Shown piece after piece: positions 5,941 through 7,645 of a stretch of DNA of 7,645 nt (position 1 is the first letter of the stretch; every line of letters begins with the position of its first letter). The notes under the pieces are model-generated. The model did not search any database and was not told the DNA's origin. It saw nothing but the letters and a program-made list of their open reading frames with translations. The DNA is from Gammaproteobacteria bacterium (GTDB lineage: Bacteria > Pseudomonadota > Gammaproteobacteria > Granulosicoccales > Granulosicoccaceae), in the NCBI GenBank assembly GCA_019634245.1, contig JAHQVR010000048.1:1-7645 (forward strand), written 5' to 3'. The translations under genes and the position numbers were made by a program.

Positions 5941-6788
5941 GGCAGTTGCATCATATCCTCACCCCATACGATGCGTCCTTTGTAGATGTCTTGCATCTCT
6001 CCTAAACATTTTTCCTTCACTCCAGGTGCATCCATTTGCGGAGTAAAATGAGTGGTCACCAGCGTTTTGACATTCTGTTCTGCCGCTAGCCGCGCGCACT
6101 CGAGATGTCCTGAAGAGGTGACCTTTTTATTTTTAATGAATGTACCCGAGATGAAATAGCACATATGTATCAACATATCGGCATCTTTGGCCAGATCGGA
6201 AATCCCTTCACAAGGCCCGGTATCTCCTGAGTACACCAGCACGCCTTCATCGGTTTCCAGACGAAGCCCGTAGGGTTCGATATGGCCCGGTTGGTGAAAC
6301 ACTTCTCTGATAGTCATTTTCCAATTGTCACTTTCTACGACCATACCGTCGGACAGCGGTATGACTTCCGGAGTTGGACGCTGTCGGGGCAGTACGCCGC
6401 CGCGATTTTGGTAAACCAGTTGACTACCTGCTGAGTTAATTCGGCCATCGAGGTCTGGATGAAACACACCCTGTTCACCGAACAAAAGATCGGTCATGCG
6501 CTGCATATAGGAAGGGGCGTATACCTTTAGCTCCGGAATTTGTCCTGCGCCTTGATCCCATCGGCTGTGAACGAGTCTGGCATAATCCAAACAATGGTCG
6601 GTATGTAGGTGAGTGAAAAAAATGGTGTTCAGGTCCTGGGCACGATAGCCCGTGCGGAGAAAATTCTCATGGGCTCCACCCCCGTGATCAAAGACTAATA
6701 TTTCATCACCGATCTCTATCAAGTATCCAGAGCTGGCACGATTGCTCATCGGAACGGGGGACCCGGTTCCTAGCAATGTAATCTTCAT
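5907..6788 (-). CDS. Metallo-beta-lactamase-fold hydrolase (RNase Z/AtsA-like)
   Basis: This 293-residue soluble protein has the full dinuclear metal site of the MBL superfamily. It opens with MKITLLGTGSPVP, as RNase Z/AtsA-like members do. THLHTDH (59-65) is the HxHxDH motif with H60, H62, D64 and H65. H169 in GHIEPYGLRL, D189 in YSGDTG and H247 in TTHFTP complete the metal ligands. GH (227-228) before an alanine-rich helix fits the same subfamily. There is no signal peptide, so it is cytoplasmic. The ATG at 6786-6788 has GAGGA 9 nt upstream. The closest known fold relatives are tRNA 3' endonuclease and arylsulfatase-like proteins. The surrounding CoA-transferase and crotonase suggest an ester or thioester substrate instead, which is inference. 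I see no extended RNase Z arm (exosite) and would not call it RNase Z. It converges with the transporter operon and diverges from the crotonase gene. Confidence 0.88.
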   Translation of the reverse strand: MKITLLGTGSPVPMSNRASSGYLIEIGDEILVFDHGGGAHENFLRTGYRAQDLNTIFFTHLHTDHCLDYARLVHSRWDQGAGQIPELKVYAPSYMQRMTDLLFGEQGVFHPDLDGRINSAGSQLVYQNRGGVLPRQRPTPEVIPLSDGMVVESDNWKMTIREVFHQPGHIEPYGLRLETDEGVLVYSGDTGPCEGISDLAKDADMLIHMCYFISGTFIKNKKVTSSGHLECARLAAEQNVKTLVTTHFTPQMDAPGVKEKCLGEMQDIYKGRIVWGEDMMQLPLHPDDIPHMG

Positions 6789-6952
6789 AGCAGTTGATCC
6801 TCATATTTTCTGATGCACACGGGGCTCTACCATCGAGTCACAAGACCAACCCTCAACAATTGTGACTTGCAACCGTCACATTGAAATCAAGATTGGGGCA
6901 AAAACAGTATACTGGAACTTCAAAAATACCCAAGTGAACACGATTTTTCTCC
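6789..6952. promoter_or_regulatory. Divergent control region between MBL hydrolase and crotonase genes
   Basis: These 164 bases carry the promoters of two divergent genes. TATACT at 6908-6913, inside the palindrome CAGTATACTG (6905-6914), is a plausible -10 element for the crotonase gene, 39 bases before its ATG. No good -35 hexamer lies at the right distance. Three copies of the half-site GTCACA/TGTGAC occur at 6837-6842, 6861-6866 and 6875-6880 (listed separately). No intact small gene is visible. Confidence 0.5.
6836..6880. promoter_or_regulatory. Three-copy GTCACA/TGTGAC half-site cluster, candidate operator
   Basis: AGTCACAA (6836-6843) is the exact reverse complement of TTGTGACT (6860-6867), with 16 bases between. 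TGTGAC (6861-6866) also pairs with GTCACA (6875-6880), with 8 bases between. The middle copy thus shares two inverted repeats. This looks like a multi-site operator for a dimeric repressor or activator. The half-site resembles that of CRP, but the spacing of 10 between TGTGA and TCACA is not the 6 of CRP. Confidence 0.45.
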
Positions 6953-7645
6953 ATGACAGATAAACAAACACTCTCAACAGACAAAATTCTTGCTCATAGT
7001 GAGAGCGCAGTTGGCCATGTGATATTTAACAACCCTGAGCGATACAATGCGGTGTCGCTAGAGATGTGGGATGCCGTTGAGCAAGCGTTGTCTGCCTTTT
7101 TAAACGATAATCAGATTCGTGTGGTGGTGTTGTCTGGTGCGGGTGGGAAAGCGTTTGTTTCTGGAGCAGATATTTCTAAATTTGAAAAAGAGCGTGGCTC
7201 TAAAGAGGCGACCGGGCACTACAATGCTCGATTGAAAGTTGTCTATGAACTCATTGAAAATTTTCCCAAACCCACCATCGCCATGATTAATGGCCACTGT
7301 TTAGGTGGTGGTTTAAATCTAGCAACTTGTACCGATTTTCGTATCGCTTCCTCAAAATCGCGTTTTGCCATGCCAGCAGCCAAACTGGCGCTTGGATACC
7401 CTTTTGATGCTATTCGCCGGTTGATGAATGCTGTAGGTCCGGCGGCTGCAAAACAATTCATGTTTACCGCGAAATCAATCGATGCAGAGGCTGCATTGCA
7501 GCTTGGACTGGTTCAGGAAGTGGTGGATGAGGATACGCTTACTGCGCGCGTCAACGAATTGGCCGACCATATTGCCGCCAATGCACCGCTAACGATTGCT
7601 GCTATGAAGTTCATCTCCACGCAGGTTATGCATCGTGATCCCACC
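6953..7645 (+). CDS. Crotonase-superfamily (enoyl-CoA hydratase/isomerase-like) protein, 3' end missing
   Basis: The 231 visible codons give a cytoplasmic acyl-CoA enzyme of the crotonase fold; about 25-30 residues are probably lost at the window edge. FVSGADISKF (68-77) and INGHCLGGG (112-120) are the two segments that form the CoA-thioester oxyanion hole and bind CoA. DFRIAS (128-133) and AALQLGLVQEVV (170-181) are further family landmarks. The two glutamates of classical enoyl-CoA hydratase (rat Glu144 and Glu164) are replaced by N122 and A142 in the aligned positions GGGLNL and FAMPAA. Simple water addition is therefore unlikely, and the true reaction (isomerisation, decarboxylation, thioester hydrolysis or other) is open. 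The ATG is the first possible start after an in-frame TGA, but no Shine-Dalgarno sequence precedes it. The gene diverges from the MBL hydrolase. Confidence 0.9.
   Translation, partial: MTDKQTLSTDKILAHSESAVGHVIFNNPERYNAVSLEMWDAVEQALSAFLNDNQIRVVVLSGAGGKAFVSGADISKFEKERGSKEATGHYNARLKVVYELIENFPKPTIAMINGHCLGGGLNLATCTDFRIASSKSRFAMPAAKLALGYPFDAIRRLMNAVGPAAAKQFMFTAKSIDAEAALQLGLVQEVVDEDTLTARVNELADHIAANAPLTIAAMKFISTQVMHRDPT

Noticed and set aside
6861..6880. CRP (cAMP receptor) site from TGTGA and TCACA
   Set aside because: The half-sites are 10 bases apart instead of 6, so the dimer geometry does not match. It is kept only as an operator for an unknown regulator.

Overview
The window reads as chromosomal DNA of a proteobacterium with roughly balanced base composition (judged by eye, not computed). 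A gammaproteobacterium, possibly marine, is my best guess, based only on protein style and intergenic sequence. There are no phage, insertion-sequence, CRISPR, tRNA or rRNA signals. Every gene belongs to a recognisable family, and several fit small-molecule carboxylate uptake and acyl-CoA chemistry.

Layout. (1) 1-105: the last 34 codons of a catalase-peroxidase gene (katG), followed by a strong 10-bp hairpin. (2) 239-1399, minus strand: a class III (CaiB/BaiF/Frc-type) CoA-transferase. (3) 1400-1571: a divergent control region holding a nested inverted repeat. (4) 1572-5881, plus strand: a tripartite tricarboxylate transporter (TTT) operon. It has a periplasmic binding protein (tctC type), a small membrane subunit (tctB), a large membrane subunit (tctA) and a second, unrelated AbrB-family membrane protein. 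An intrinsic terminator and a 26-bp perfect palindrome lie between tctC and tctB. (5) 5907-6788, minus strand: a metallo-beta-lactamase-fold hydrolase, convergent with the transporter operon. (6) 6789-6952: a second divergent control region with three copies of a 6-bp half-site. (7) 6953 to the window end, plus strand: a crotonase-superfamily protein cut by the edge. It lacks both glutamates of classical enoyl-CoA hydratase.

How they may work together (inference). The TctC protein would capture an organic acid in the periplasm and pass it to TctB/TctA. The CoA-transferase, transcribed away from the tctC promoter, would activate the acid to its CoA thioester. The crotonase-fold enzyme and perhaps the MBL-fold hydrolase would act further on the acyl-CoA or a related ester. 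The substrate cannot be read from the sequence. The KatG end belongs to an unrelated neighbouring gene.

The points most worth a second look are the tctB-tctA junction (a single in-frame UAG directly followed by the UUG start), the palindrome upstream of tctB, the crotonase without catalytic glutamates, the AbrB-family protein in a TTT operon, and the inverted repeats in the two divergent intergenic regions. I found no clear evidence of a wholly new kind of system.
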